From: JACCQS01 sp050999295
GTDB lineage: Bacteria > Actinomycetota > Actinomycetes > Mycobacteriales > Geodermatophilaceae
Assembly (NCBI GenBank): GCA_050999295.1
Contig: JBPCPI010000039.1
Coordinates: 1 to 40,825 of the forward strand
Length of the DNA stretch: 40,825 nt
Direction: 5' to 3'
Shown here: piece by piece, positions 23,458-31,880 of the stretch
Layout of the letters: the number at the start of each line of letters is the position of its first letter
Numbering within the stretch: the first letter of the stretch is position 1
Program-made: the position numbers and the translations under genes
The notes under the pieces: generated by a model
What the model saw: only the letters and a program-made list of their open reading frames with translations
The model's database searches: none
What the model was told of the DNA's origin: nothing

Positions 23458-24257
23458 GCCCGCTGACCCGCGTCGTGGGCGACAGCCTGATCATCACCAA
23501 ACGCAATCTGATCAAGGTCAAGCGGGTTCCTGACCTGATCGTGTTCGCCACTCTGTCGCCGATCATGTTCGTGCTGCTGTTCGTGTACGTGTTCGGCAGC
23601 GCGATCCCGATCGAGGGCATCGGGTACGCCGAGTTCATGGTCCCAGGGATCTTCGCCCAGACGGTGATCTTCGGCAGCACGATCACCGGTGCGAGTTTGG
23701 CCGATGACCTGCAGAAGGGGCTGGTCGAGCGATTCCGCTCGTTGCCGATGGCCCGTTCCGCAGTCGTGATCGGCCGGACGGTTGCCGATCAGGGGCTCAA
23801 CGTCATCACCATCGTGGTGATGTCACTGACCGGCCTGCTCGTCGGCTGGCGGATCCGCTCGTCCCTCCTGGATGCGTTGGCGGGATTTGCGCTGTTGCTG
23901 GTGTTCGGCTTCGCCATCTCCTGGATGTTCGCGCTGGTCGGTTTGCTGGTCCGGACACCTGAGGTGGTCAACAACGCGGGGTTCATCGTGATCTTTCCGC
24001 TCACCTTCATCGCCAACACGTTCGTGCCGACCGACGGTTTTCCCACAGTCCTGCGGGTGTTCGCCGACTGGAATCCGGTCTCGTCGGTCACCCAGGCAGC
24101 TCGGGAACTGTTCGGCAACACCAGCCCGGCACTGCCGGTCCCGGACGCGTGGCCGTTACAGCATCCGGTGCTCTACACGTTCCTCTGGGCCGGGCTCATC
24201 CTGGCGATTTTCGTCCCGCTGTCGATCCGGCAGTACGTCCGAGCCGCCGGACGGTAG
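23454..24257 (+). CDS. ABC transporter permease, DrrB/ABC-2 type
   Basis: 267 residues with six predicted transmembrane helices and the ABC-2 layout. It has an N-terminal amphipathic stretch, an ADDLQKGLVERFRSLPMAR coupling segment between helices 2 and 3, and NPVSSVTQAARELF near the end. It forms the membrane channel with the preceding ATPase (ATGA overlap at 23454-23457). Codon 235 is TTA, rare at this GC content. An intergenic repeat cluster follows the stop. Confidence 0.92.
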   Translation: MSPLTRVVGDSLIITKRNLIKVKRVPDLIVFATLSPIMFVLLFVYVFGSAIPIEGIGYAEFMVPGIFAQTVIFGSTITGASLADDLQKGLVERFRSLPMARSAVVIGRTVADQGLNVITIVVMSLTGLLVGWRIRSSLLDALAGFALLLVFGFAISWMFALVGLLVRTPEVVNNAGFIVIFPLTFIANTFVPTDGFPTVLRVFADWNPVSSVTQAARELFGNTSPALPVPDAWPLQHPVLYTFLWAGLILAIFVPLSIRQYVRAAGR

Positions 24258-24300
24258 TAGGCCAGCGCAGCCAGCGTTGCGGGGTTCTCGATCCTATTCC

Positions 24301-24420
24301 CGGCCAGCGTTGCGGGTGCGCGCCGTACGAGGCCGGCGGTTGCGAGAAGAGTCCGAGCCGCCGCGCGGCGTGCGGGACCGGCGGTACCGACAAGAGTCCG
24401 AGCGCGCTGCGCGCGCGGAC
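24301..24420. repeat. Dispersed intergenic repeat, two adjacent copies (site 1)
   Basis: Copy a (about 24301-24362) reads GGCCAGCGTTGCGGGTGCGC, then GGCCGGCGGTTGCGAGAAGAGTCCG in pieces. Copy b (about 24366-24420) has GACCGGCGGTACCGACAAGAGTCCG in pieces, then a GCGCGC hairpin-like end. A partial GCCAGCGTTGCGGGG also precedes them at 24270-24284. A related copy lies at 34611-34680. All copies are intergenic. No ORF is supported here. Confidence 0.6.
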
Positions 24421-24735
24421 CTACTGCCAGGGGAGTTCGAGCAGCAGGTCGAGGTCGTCGGGAGCCCTACCCTCGCGGACCACCCGGTTGGGCTGGCGTT
24501 GCCCGCAGACCGTGCAGCGGTGCACGATCTGCCAGCCCTTGCCGCCCTTGTCGACCAGCCCGATCGGTTCCATCAGGCCAGCGCAGCCCGACCCGCGGTC
24601 GCCGGGCCTGACGTCGACGTGCTTGGACCACAGGCAGTGCGGGCAGTGGTTGCGATAGTGCCCGTCGGTGTTGGCCACCACGTCCGCGCCACATCGACCG
24701 CAACGAAAGGCCGTGTTCTCCTCAGTCCGGCCCAT
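24421..24735 (-). CDS. RNHCP-domain zinc-ribbon protein
   Basis: 104 residues. The motif HYRNHCPHCLWSKHVD is the hallmark of the small RNHCP family. Paired cysteines (FRCGRCG at 12-15, CPHC at 31-34, a lone GCAG, and CTVCG at 75-78) imply two zinc knuckles. The middle has LMEPIGLVDKGGKGWQIVH and the end is acidic/Leu-rich. The function of the family is not established; nucleic-acid binding is a guess from the zinc ribbons. The start is ATG 24735 (MGRTEENTAF); an upstream extension lacks family similarity. It is divergent from the Lrp-type regulator gene. Confidence 0.8.
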   Translation of the reverse strand: MGRTEENTAFRCGRCGADVVANTDGHYRNHCPHCLWSKHVDVRPGDRGSGCAGLMEPIGLVDKGGKGWQIVHRCTVCGQRQPNRVVREGRAPDDLDLLLELPWQ

Positions 24736-24842
24736 GCCCGCGATACTCCGATCTCCCAGATGTCGCAGCTGCGCAGGTGACACACGCGGCCTGTCGTCGG
24801 CAAGGCTGCGACATGTCCACAGCATCGGTCAGGATGACGGGT

Positions 24843-25331
24843 ATGAGTATCGACGGTCTGGACGCCGCCTTGATCGGGCTGCTCACCGAAGAGCCCCGGA
24901 TCGGGGTCCTGGAGGCTTCTCGGCGGCTCGGAGTTGCCCGCGGGACCGTGCAGGCGCGGTTGGACCGACTCCAGCAGACCGGGGTGATCGTCGGGTTCGG
25001 TCCGGAGGTGGACCCCGCAGCACTCGGATTCTCGGTGATGGCCTTCGCGACGGTGCAGATCCGGCAGGGGAGGGGACCGATCGTCGCCGAGCATCTGGCC
25101 GGTATCGATGAGGTGCTCGAGGTGCACACGATCACCGGGGACGCGGACATGCTCGTCCGGATCGTGGCCCGCTCGCACGAGGACCTGCCACAGGTGATCG
25201 ACCGACTCGTGGCGCACCCGGACATCGTTCGTACCTCCACCAACATCGCGCTGACTGCCCTGATTCGGTATCGAACCGGCGGGCTGCTGCGACGGGCCAG
25301 TGCCTCGCCCGGCCTAGCCCGCCGCGCCTGA
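24843..25331 (+). CDS. Lrp/AsnC family transcriptional regulator
   Basis: 162 residues. The N-terminal winged helix-turn-helix (LDAALIGLLTEEPRIGVLEA, then SRRLGVARGTVQARLDRLQ) and the C-terminal RAM/ligand domain (VLEVHTITGDADMLVRI) match the Lrp/AsnC family. These are octameric or dimeric regulators that respond to amino acids or related effectors. ATG 24843 is preceded by CAGGAT (24830-24835) at 7 bases, a possible leaderless promoter; an ATG three codons earlier is the alternative. The effector and target cannot be read from the sequence. Nearby ilvA and the ABC exporter are candidates only by proximity. Confidence 0.9.
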   Translation: MSIDGLDAALIGLLTEEPRIGVLEASRRLGVARGTVQARLDRLQQTGVIVGFGPEVDPAALGFSVMAFATVQIRQGRGPIVAEHLAGIDEVLEVHTITGDADMLVRIVARSHEDLPQVIDRLVAHPDIVRTSTNIALTALIRYRTGGLLRRASASPGLARRA

Positions 25332-25424
25332 ACCCCCGGCGCGTGAACAGCCCTCCGAGCAATGCTTGCTCGGACGTGGGGACGCAAGACACGGCTGTCT
25401 TCCCGGACGTGCGAAAGTGCTCGC

Positions 25425-26663
25425 ATGACAGCGGATGCACCTGGCAACTGGGCAGGACATCCGCTCCTGGACACGGTCGCCAACCTGTGGCCCACCGCAC
25501 GGGTGTCCATCGCACCCGGGCGTCGAGCGCCCGGTCCCAAGGAATTGATCTACGTCCCCAACTCCGACGATCCGCGGCTGCTGGTACCCGCCGGCCACCG
25601 CCGCGCAGCGTCTGCGGCGTTGCTGCGGTTCAACCACTTTCTGCCGATCGGGGAACGGCTGCGCCGCGTGCTTGCCGCTGGCGGTTTGCGCCTGGGTGCC
25701 GAGCGGCTGCTCGCGCATCGCATCGCGCTCGTGGAGCGGGAAACCGCGCCTGACTCGATCGAGACCTATCTCTCCGAAGCGCTGGGGCAGGACGTCGTCG
25801 TCAGCCTGGGCATCGGGCTGTCTCGCGCAACCCAGAAGCCGGTCCTGCAGGCCTTCGATTGTTCCGGTCGATCGCTGGCTTTCGTGAAGATTGGGGACAA
25901 CGCCCACACCCGCGAACTGGTCCGTACCGAAACCGAGGCACTTCGCCGGCTGGCGCAACAAAACTGGACCGTGCTGGACGTACCCAGACTGATGCACTCC
26001 GGGAACTGGCATTCCTTCGAGGTCCTCGTCATGTCGATACTGCCGGTACGGGCCCGACCCGCACTGCGCCGGCCGGTCTCGGTGGCGCCGGTCAGGCCCA
26101 TGCGAGAGTTCACTCGCGCCTTTTCGGAAGGTCTACAAGTGGTGGCCACCAGCGGGCTCATGCAGCGCCTGCGTGCCGACGTGCGGGGAATCGCCGACGA
26201 GGTGACCGCCTCGACGTATTGCCAGGCCCTGGATCGGATCGCGGATCGCTACCGGCACACGGTGCTGCACTTCGCGGCCTGGCACGGGGACTGGTCGCCC
26301 TGGAACATGGCTTGGCGGGGCCGACGGGTTCAACTCTGGGACTGGGAGCGTTTCGAGACCGGCGTTCCCGCGGGCATGGATCGGACCCACTACGTCCTCA
26401 GTGCATTGGCGCGTACCGAGGGGTTCAGCGCACGCACCATCGTGCGGGCCCTCGAGCTGCCGTCGGCTCGCGAGTACGCCCGGCCATCCCAACAGGACGT
26501 CCTCGGCCTGCTCTACCTGGCCGCGATCGTCAATCGATACCTGACCAGCTCCCACCACGAGCACCCCGGACCGGTGCAGGCTCGTGCGGGAGCGGCTCTC
26601 GAAGCGCTGTCCTGGCTCAGCCAGAAACCCGGCAGGCTCGACAGCCAGGTGGTGGGCTCCTAA
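25425..26663 (+). CDS. Phosphotransferase-fold (APH/choline-kinase-like) protein
   Basis: 412 residues. The catalytic loop HGDWSPWN (287-294; D289, N294) and the metal-binding LWDWERF (D306) are the Brenner-type motifs of aminoglycoside-phosphotransferase-like small-molecule kinases. An N-terminal region of about 150 residues (with LIYVPNSDDPRLLVPAGHRR) precedes the kinase lobe and is not recognised. Related proteins occur beside cell-surface polysaccharide genes, but nothing here supports that role directly. ATG 25425 has no clear ribosome site. The stop overlaps the convergent greA stop by 4 bases (26660-26663), so no terminator separates them. Confidence 0.75.
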   Translation: MTADAPGNWAGHPLLDTVANLWPTARVSIAPGRRAPGPKELIYVPNSDDPRLLVPAGHRRAASAALLRFNHFLPIGERLRRVLAAGGLRLGAERLLAHRIALVERETAPDSIETYLSEALGQDVVVSLGIGLSRATQKPVLQAFDCSGRSLAFVKIGDNAHTRELVRTETEALRRLAQQNWTVLDVPRLMHSGNWHSFEVLVMSILPVRARPALRRPVSVAPVRPMREFTRAFSEGLQVVATSGLMQRLRADVRGIADEVTASTYCQALDRIADRYRHTVLHFAAWHGDWSPWNMAWRGRRVQLWDWERFETGVPAGMDRTHYVLSALARTEGFSARTIVRALELPSAREYARPSQQDVLGLLYLAAIVNRYLTSSHHEHPGPVQARAGAALEALSWLSQKPGRLDSQVVGS

Positions 26664-27169
26664 ACCCGGAAGATCTCCAGCGCGACGATCTCCACCTCGA
26701 CCTTGTTCCCGTTGGGGGCCGGATAGCTGACCGACTCGCCGACCTTCTTGCCCAGGATCGCCCTACCCAGTGCCGACTCGGGAGAGTAGACGCTCAGTTC
26801 GGTGGTGCCACCGATCTCCCGCGAGCCGAGCAGGAACTTCTCAGTGTCGTCGTCTCCGACGAACCGTACGGTCACGACCGTTCCGAGCGCTGCCGCTTCG
26901 GCGTGATCGGGCGGGTCGCCCACCTGCGCGCCACGTAGCAGATCGCTGAGTTGCCGGATCCGGGCCTCGGCCTTGCCCTGCTCCTCCTTGGCAGCGTGAT
27001 ACCCACCGTTCTCCTTGAGATCGCCTTCCTGACGGCGGGCGTTGATCTCGGCGCTCATAGCCGGACGACCGGCGATGAGTTTGTCGAGTTCGGCCCGCAA
27101 GCGGTTGTAGGCGTCCTGTGTCAACCAGGTGGTCGGTTCAGAGGTGGGCTCGACGGTAGCGCTGGACAC
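26660..27169 (-). CDS. greA: Transcription elongation factor GreA
   Basis: 169 residues. GreA rescues backtracked RNA polymerase by stimulating transcript cleavage. The N-terminal coiled coil carries the acidic tip in NARRQEGDLKENGGYHAAKEEQ split around the loop (EGDLKENGGYH), and the C-terminal FKBP-like domain ends with LGKKVGESVSYPAPNGNKVEVEI. The GTG at 27169 is supported by AAGGAG 7 bases upstream; a longer reading frame extends into the divergent promoter region and is rejected. The gene is divergent from mca, as Rv1080c is relative to Rv1082 in M. tuberculosis. Confidence 0.95.
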   Translation of the reverse strand: MSSATVEPTSEPTTWLTQDAYNRLRAELDKLIAGRPAMSAEINARRQEGDLKENGGYHAAKEEQGKAEARIRQLSDLLRGAQVGDPPDHAEAAALGTVVTVRFVGDDDTEKFLLGSREIGGTTELSVYSPESALGRAILGKKVGESVSYPAPNGNKVEVEIVALEIFRV

Positions 27170-27335
27170 GGTGGGACTCCTTGAATGCATGATGTGCGGA
27201 GCCGTCGAATGGCGGCGCCCTCGTGGCGCAGCCGGCCGACGCGGGCGGGGCGGGTGGGGCGGGTGGATCAAGGATGGACGCTACCGCGTTCCGGTCGAGG
27301 CTGCCGCATCTCCGGATTCCGGCATTGGTCATGAT

Positions 27336-28286
27336 ATGGCAGTGAGTTCCACCCTATCCGACCCCAGATTGACTCCGGCCGACCAAGGGGACCGGTTTGC
27401 GTCCGGCCCCGGGTCGAAGCTCCGGCTGATGGCTGTACACGCCCATCCCGATGACGAATCGAGCAAGGGTGCGGCCACCATGGCCCGCTACGTCCGAGAG
27501 GGGGTCGACGTCCTCGTTGTCACGTGTACCGGCGGTGAACGGGGATCGATCCTCAATCCGGCGATGGATCGCCCCGACGTACTGGCCGACATCGCCACCA
27601 TCCGCGCCGCGGAGATGGAGCGGGCGCGGCAGATTCTCGGGGTCTCCCAGGCCTGGCTCGGGTTCGTCGATTCCGGCCTCCCAGAAGGCGACCCGCTGCC
27701 CGATCTCCCGGCGGGGTGCTTCGCATTGGTACCGACCGAGGAGGCCGCGCAACCGTTGGTGGCCCTAATCAGGTCCTTCCGCCCGCACGTGATCACGACC
27801 TACGACGAGCGGGGCGGCTACCCGCACCCGGATCACATCAAGACCCATGAGGTTTCGATGGTTGGTTTCGACGCGGCCGGGGACCCCGAGCGATATCCGG
27901 GCACCGGCGATCCCTGGCAGCCCAGCAAGCTGTATTTCCATATGACCTTCACTCGGGCTCGGCTGCTGGCCATCCATGAGGCGGTGCTGGCCCGGGGCGT
28001 GGAATCGCCGTACGCCGAATGGCTCGAGAACTGGGACGAGACCGACGACAACTCCGCACGGGTCACGACCCGGGTGCCGTGCGCCGACTGGTTCGAGACC
28101 CGAGATCAGGCCCTGATCGCGCATGCCACGCAGGTGGACCCGCTGGGCCGGTGGTTCTCCATCCCGCTGGACGTGCAACGTGAGATCTGGCCCACCGAGG
28201 ACTACGAGTTGGTCCGCAGTCTGGTCGACAGCCCACTGCCCGAGGACGACTTGTTCGCCGGTCTGCGCGAAAGCGTGCCCGCGTGA
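27336..28286 (+). CDS. mca: Mycothiol S-conjugate amidase
   Basis: 316 residues of the LmbE/PIG-L-like zinc hydrolase fold. Zinc ligands are H37 and D40 (AVHAHPDDESSKGAA) and H167 (GGYPHPDHIKTHE at 160-172). Mca cleaves mycothiol S-conjugates to a mercapturic acid and GlcN-inositol, detoxifying electrophiles in the cytoplasm. The length, the WLGFVDSGLPEGD segment and the WPTEDYELVRS C-terminal region fit Mca rather than the deacetylase MshB. ATG 27336 gives an unusual 27-residue N-terminal extension before the KLRLMAVHAHPDD start of most homologues. A small membrane-protein gene overlaps the stop by 4 bases, as with Rv1082-Rv1083. Confidence 0.93.
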   Translation: MAVSSTLSDPRLTPADQGDRFASGPGSKLRLMAVHAHPDDESSKGAATMARYVREGVDVLVVTCTGGERGSILNPAMDRPDVLADIATIRAAEMERARQILGVSQAWLGFVDSGLPEGDPLPDLPAGCFALVPTEEAAQPLVALIRSFRPHVITTYDERGGYPHPDHIKTHEVSMVGFDAAGDPERYPGTGDPWQPSKLYFHMTFTRARLLAIHEAVLARGVESPYAEWLENWDETDDNSARVTTRVPCADWFETRDQALIAHATQVDPLGRWFSIPLDVQREIWPTEDYELVRSLVDSPLPEDDLFAGLRESVPA

Positions 28287-28597
28287 ACCCCGGACTCGAG
28301 ATGATCGGCCGGTTGGCGGGCGAGGAAGACATCGGTAAGGCTGGACCGGTGGGACTGTTCCTGATCCTGAGCCTGCTGATCGTGGTTTTCTTCCTTGGCC
28401 GCTCGATGCGGACACACCTTCGACGGGTGCCGCTGGAGTTTCCCGACACCAGGTCATCGGCACCCGGTGAGCCAGAAGTGCCTGGCCAGCATGCCGGCGT
28501 GGGCGAAGGTGAGATCGTCGACCGGCCGGGCGATCGTCCTCGTCGCAGCGACGGTGGACCCGATGAACCCGAGACTTCTCGGCCCAGCTCGGGTTGA
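28283..28597 (+). CDS. Small single-pass membrane protein coupled to mca
   Basis: 104 residues. GTG 28283 overlaps the mca TGA (GTGA), so the two are translationally coupled. One transmembrane helix (about 22-40, GPVGLFLILSLLIVVFFLG) is followed by RSMRTHLRRVP and a Pro/Gly/Asp-rich, probably disordered tail. It is the positional counterpart of Rv1083. The function is unknown; the fixed coupling to mca suggests a membrane-side role in mycothiol conjugate handling, which is inference. Confidence 0.8.
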   Translation: MNPGLEMIGRLAGEEDIGKAGPVGLFLILSLLIVVFFLGRSMRTHLRRVPLEFPDTRSSAPGEPEVPGQHAGVGEGEIVDRPGDRPRRSDGGPDEPETSRPSSG

Positions 28598-28624
28598 GCT
28601 CAGCGGCTCGTCGCTACCCTCCAT

Positions 28625-30811
28625 GTGAGGAGCGAGGAGCGCACTATCGACGCAGCCGCGAGAGCCACACGACGGGACAACTCGCTCCTGGCGCTGCTCC
28701 GCATTCCAGTCTTTCGCCGGGTCTGGGCAGCCATCGCGCTGTCCAGCCTCGGGGATTGGCTCGGCCTGCTGGCCACCACGGCGATGGCCCAGCAGCTGAC
28801 GGCCGGGGAGTCAATCGCCGTCCAGGGGACGGCTATCTCGGGAGTGATCCTGACCCGGCTGCTGCCCGACCTGGTCCTCGGCCCCTTCGCCGGAGCACTG
28901 GCCGATCGGCTGGACCGGCGCAAGACGGTGATCATCGGGGAGATCCTCGCCGCGTCGTTGTACCTGTCGATCGCGATCGGGTACGACCTGCTCTGGCTGT
29001 ACATCGCACAGTTCCTGATCGAGGCGGTCGGACTCTTCACCATGCCGGCCAAGCAGGCGCTGTGGGTCAACATCGTTCCGCGCAAGCGTCTGGCCGTGGC
29101 CAACCAGCTGTCTCTGCTCTCGGTGTATGGCGCGGTGCCCGTCGCTGCGCTGCTCTTCGCGCTGCTCAACACCGCCAGCCGGTTCTTCGCCGAGGCACGC
29201 GACGTCGACCCCGAGTTGGCTGCCGCCCTGGACGGCCCGAGTGTGCCGATCGTCATCGCCCTGAGTTTCAATGCGATCTCCTTCCTGGTCAGCGCCGGAA
29301 CGATCTTCTTCTCCCGGCACAAGATCCCCGCCTACACCGGTGAACGGGAGAAGACCACCGGGTTGCTCGAGCTCATCAAGGAGGGGGTTGCCTTCCTGCG
29401 CTCCAACGCGTTGATGAAGGCGCTCTACATGGGGATCCTGGGCGCTTTCGCCGCCGGCGGGTTCGTGATCGGGGTTGCCCAGCTCTGGGTTACGACGCTG
29501 GCTGCGGGTACGGCCGGTTACAGCATCCTGTTCGGGAGCGTATTCACCGGGCTGGCTCTGGGCATGTTGCTGGGGCCCCGGTTGCTGCCCGGAATCACCC
29601 GGCGCCGGATCTTCGGCGTATCGATCGGCCTGGCCGGAATCGTGCTGGTGGTCATGTCGTTCATGCGCGAATTCGTCATCGCCGCCGGCTTGGCCAGTGC
29701 GGTGGGATTCTTCTCCGGGGTCGCGTGGATCGTCGGCTACACGCTGATCGGCTATGAGGTCGTCGATCGACTGCGGGGACGAACCTTCGCCTTCGTGATC
29801 TCCTCCGTCCGGATCGTGCTGTTGCTCACCGTCGCGGTCGGCCCGCTGATGGCCGGGCTGCTCGGCGAGCACGTCATCACCGTCGGCCAGACCCAACTGG
29901 TCTTCACCGGCCCCGGCCTGACCCTGCTGATCGCCGGGATCCTGGCCGTTTCGGTCAGCTCCTACGTCGCCAGCCGGGTCGCTCCCGGGCAGCGCAGCGT
30001 CATCACCGGTGCGGTGCGCAAGCTGTTTGGTGCCGCGCCGCTGGCCCCGAACGAGCCTCCCGAAGTTGGGTTCCTGTGCGCCGTTGAAGGTCCTGACCCG
30101 GTCGAGCGCCGCCGGGTTGCTGTCGACCTTGTCGAGTGGCTCAGAGCGCAGGGCCACGATGTGGTCCTGACCGGACGGTCGGAGGAACGAGCTGCCGTGG
30201 GCCGATTCTCCGAATCCGCCGGCCCCGCTGCTGTCGAGCCGCAGGTCCACCCGGCGGCGCAGGCTCTGCTCGCTGCCGCAGCACACGCCGAGCACGTCGC
30301 CACGGTGATTCGACCCGTCCTGGACCGCGGGGGCAGCGTGGTCTCCGACGGCTTCCACGACGACGTACAGGCACGCAGTGACCTCGACGACGCGGTCGAC
30401 ACCGGTGAACAGATGCGCGCCCTGCGCTGGGGGAGCGGCCACCTCGTTCCGCACCTGACCGTCGTGCTGGACGACGTCGAAGCACATCTGGACGACCTTC
30501 GCCAACTGCTGATCGCCCGCGCGCACATGGCCCCGGAGAGGTATCTCGTGATTCCGGCCGAACGCGGTCGGCCGATCTCCGAGGCGTTGCGCAGCCGGGT
30601 CCGCGATGCGCTGAGCACCTACGGGCTGCTCCATGAGTCCGCCGACGCAACCTCCAAGGGTGGCCCCACCGGAGAATCCACGTCCACGTCAACAGCACAG
30701 CCTGCAGTGCACCCCTCGGCTCCACCCGCCGAACCGACAACGTTGGCATCCGAGCAGGCGCCGGCTGCGGCCGTCACGAGGTCGGAGGAACCGTCCACGT
30801 CCAGCAGCTAG
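28625..30811 (+). CDS. MFS transporter fused to a degenerate thymidylate-kinase-like domain
   Basis: 728 residues. Residues 1-460 are an MFS-type transporter with about 11-12 helices and motif-A-like ADRLDRRKT. Residues about 483-660 resemble dTMP kinase: GFLCAVEGPDPVERRRVAVDL, later AEHVATVIRPVLDRGGSVVSD, and APERYLVIPAERGRP. The P-loop (normally G-x-x-GAGKST) reads EGPDPVERR at 488-496, and the DR[YFH] motif reads SDGF at 574-577, so both catalytic elements are gone. The C-terminal 70 residues are Pro/Thr/Ser-rich. Actinobacteria are known to carry MFS-Tmk fusions; a pseudo-kinase version implies a sensing or structural role. GTG 28625 is the only start available near the N-terminus. Confidence 0.82.
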   Translation: MRSEERTIDAAARATRRDNSLLALLRIPVFRRVWAAIALSSLGDWLGLLATTAMAQQLTAGESIAVQGTAISGVILTRLLPDLVLGPFAGALADRLDRRKTVIIGEILAASLYLSIAIGYDLLWLYIAQFLIEAVGLFTMPAKQALWVNIVPRKRLAVANQLSLLSVYGAVPVAALLFALLNTASRFFAEARDVDPELAAALDGPSVPIVIALSFNAISFLVSAGTIFFSRHKIPAYTGEREKTTGLLELIKEGVAFLRSNALMKALYMGILGAFAAGGFVIGVAQLWVTTLAAGTAGYSILFGSVFTGLALGMLLGPRLLPGITRRRIFGVSIGLAGIVLVVMSFMREFVIAAGLASAVGFFSGVAWIVGYTLIGYEVVDRLRGRTFAFVISSVRIVLLLTVAVGPLMAGLLGEHVITVGQTQLVFTGPGLTLLIAGILAVSVSSYVASRVAPGQRSVITGAVRKLFGAAPLAPNEPPEVGFLCAVEGPDPVERRRVAVDLVEWLRAQGHDVVLTGRSEERAAVGRFSESAGPAAVEPQVHPAAQALLAAAAHAEHVATVIRPVLDRGGSVVSDGFHDDVQARSDLDDAVDTGEQMRALRWGSGHLVPHLTVVLDDVEAHLDDLRQLLIARAHMAPERYLVIPAERGRPISEALRSRVRDALSTYGLLHESADATSKGGPTGESTSTSTAQPAVHPSAPPAEPTTLASEQAPAAAVTRSEEPSTSSS

Positions 30812-30820
30812 CCTGCTCCG
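30809..30820 (+). promoter_or_regulatory. Leaderless-type promoter of the methyltransferase gene, formed by the MFS stop codon
   Basis: TAGCCT (30809-30814) includes the TAG stop of the preceding gene. The GTG start follows after exactly 6 bases at 30821. No ribosome site is seen. Confidence 0.4.
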
Positions 30821-31654
30821 GTGAGTGACCGCCCGCCCGTCTTCACCGCGGTCGACACCGAACAGGTGAGCTGTTGCCTGTGCGGGGACGCCGGCAGCGA
30901 GGTGTACGACCTGCCGCCGTACGGGGTACGACGCTGTACCCGGTGCACCCTGGTCTTCGTCTCCCCCCGTCTACAGGAGGCGGCGCTGACCCGGTTCTAC
31001 GACCAGGTGGACTACTTCGAGGGCGGTGTCTACGGCGACCAGTCCCGATGGTCCCCGGCGATGGTGCTGCAGCGGATCTGGACCTCGGGTCGACTCGACC
31101 GGATCGCCGAGGCGCGCGCAGCAGGACACAGTCGCCGATCGGGGTCCGGTCAGCGACTGTTGGAATTCGGCAGCGGCTATGGGCTCTTCCTCGGGGCGGC
31201 CCGCGAGCGAGGCTACGACGTGCAGGGCGTCGAGTTGTCCCGGCCCGCCGCCGAGGCGACAGCCAGACTGGACATCGATGTCTACTGTGGACAGGTCGTT
31301 GACGCACCGGTCGCCGGGCCGTACGACGTGATCTGCGGCTGGGACACCCTCGAGCACGTACCGGACCCGCTGGCCGTTCTGCGTCGCATCCGGAAGCTGA
31401 TCGACGAGGACGGCACGGTCGCCTTGTCCACCCCGTACTTCTCCTCCCTGCCCAGCAGAGTGCTGCGTGAACGATGGTGGACGCTGAAGCCGACCGAGCA
31501 CATCTGGCACTACACGCCGTACACGCTGCGTCTGCTGGCCGCCCGGGCCGGGCTCACTGTCACCGACGTGATTCGGTCGCCGCTCGCAAGGGCGAATCTC
31601 ACCCGTCTGGACTCGCTCGTCGTGCTGCTCCGGCCACATTCGGTACGCCCCTGA
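30821..31654 (+). CDS. Class I SAM-dependent methyltransferase with N-terminal Cys cluster
   Basis: 277 residues. CCLCG and CTRCTL (two C-x-x-C pairs, about residues 18-42) form a likely zinc knuckle before the Rossmann fold. Motif I is LLEFGSGYGLFLGAA, followed by the VQGVELS acidic turn and WDTLEHVPDPLAVLRRI. The HIWHYTPYTLRLLA segment is typical of methyltransferases acting on sugars or small metabolites, including those with N-terminal zinc-binding clusters. The acceptor is unknown. The start is GTG 30821, 9 bases after the upstream stop and directly behind a -10-like hexamer. Confidence 0.85.
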   Translation: MSDRPPVFTAVDTEQVSCCLCGDAGSEVYDLPPYGVRRCTRCTLVFVSPRLQEAALTRFYDQVDYFEGGVYGDQSRWSPAMVLQRIWTSGRLDRIAEARAAGHSRRSGSGQRLLEFGSGYGLFLGAARERGYDVQGVELSRPAAEATARLDIDVYCGQVVDAPVAGPYDVICGWDTLEHVPDPLAVLRRIRKLIDEDGTVALSTPYFSSLPSRVLRERWWTLKPTEHIWHYTPYTLRLLAARAGLTVTDVIRSPLARANLTRLDSLVVLLRPHSVRP

Positions 31655-31703
31655 GGCGTTCGTTCGTGGGCATGCCCTCCGGCTCCACACTCGCTGCCTT
31701 CGC

Positions 31704-31796
31704 AGCGGGACGGCACTGGGCGTGGTTCGCTACGTCGGGGCCGCGTACCTGATCTGGCTGGGCATCACCACGATCCGCAAGCGCCACGGGCCACGA
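31704..31796 (+). pseudogene. Fragment of a LysE/RhtB-family exporter gene
   Basis: In one frame the sequence reads TALGVVRYVGAAYLIWLGIT, then TIRKRHG. This matches the third-helix region of LysE/RhtB amino-acid exporters (typically K-x-x-G-A-x-Y-L-x-W-L-G). Nothing before or after continues the family, and the frame runs into the DUF255 gene's leader without a proper end. It is a short remnant of a lost exporter. Confidence 0.5.
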
Positions 31797-31880
31797 GACC
31801 CACGAGCTGCCTTATCCGCTCATCGGCCGGTCTGCCTCCCCAAGAACGGGCCGGGAAACGTGCGCTGGCACGATGGGTTG

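Noticed and set aside
27129..27335. Upstream extension of Mca to base 27129
   Set aside because: It crosses the greA start and promoter region and is Gly/Arg low-complexity; ATG 27336 gives a complete enzyme.
28811..30634. 607-codon minus-strand open frame under the MFS fusion gene
   Set aside because: Composition (Asp/Gln/Gly/Arg rich) is typical of the antisense of GC-rich coding DNA; the plus-strand protein is well recognised.
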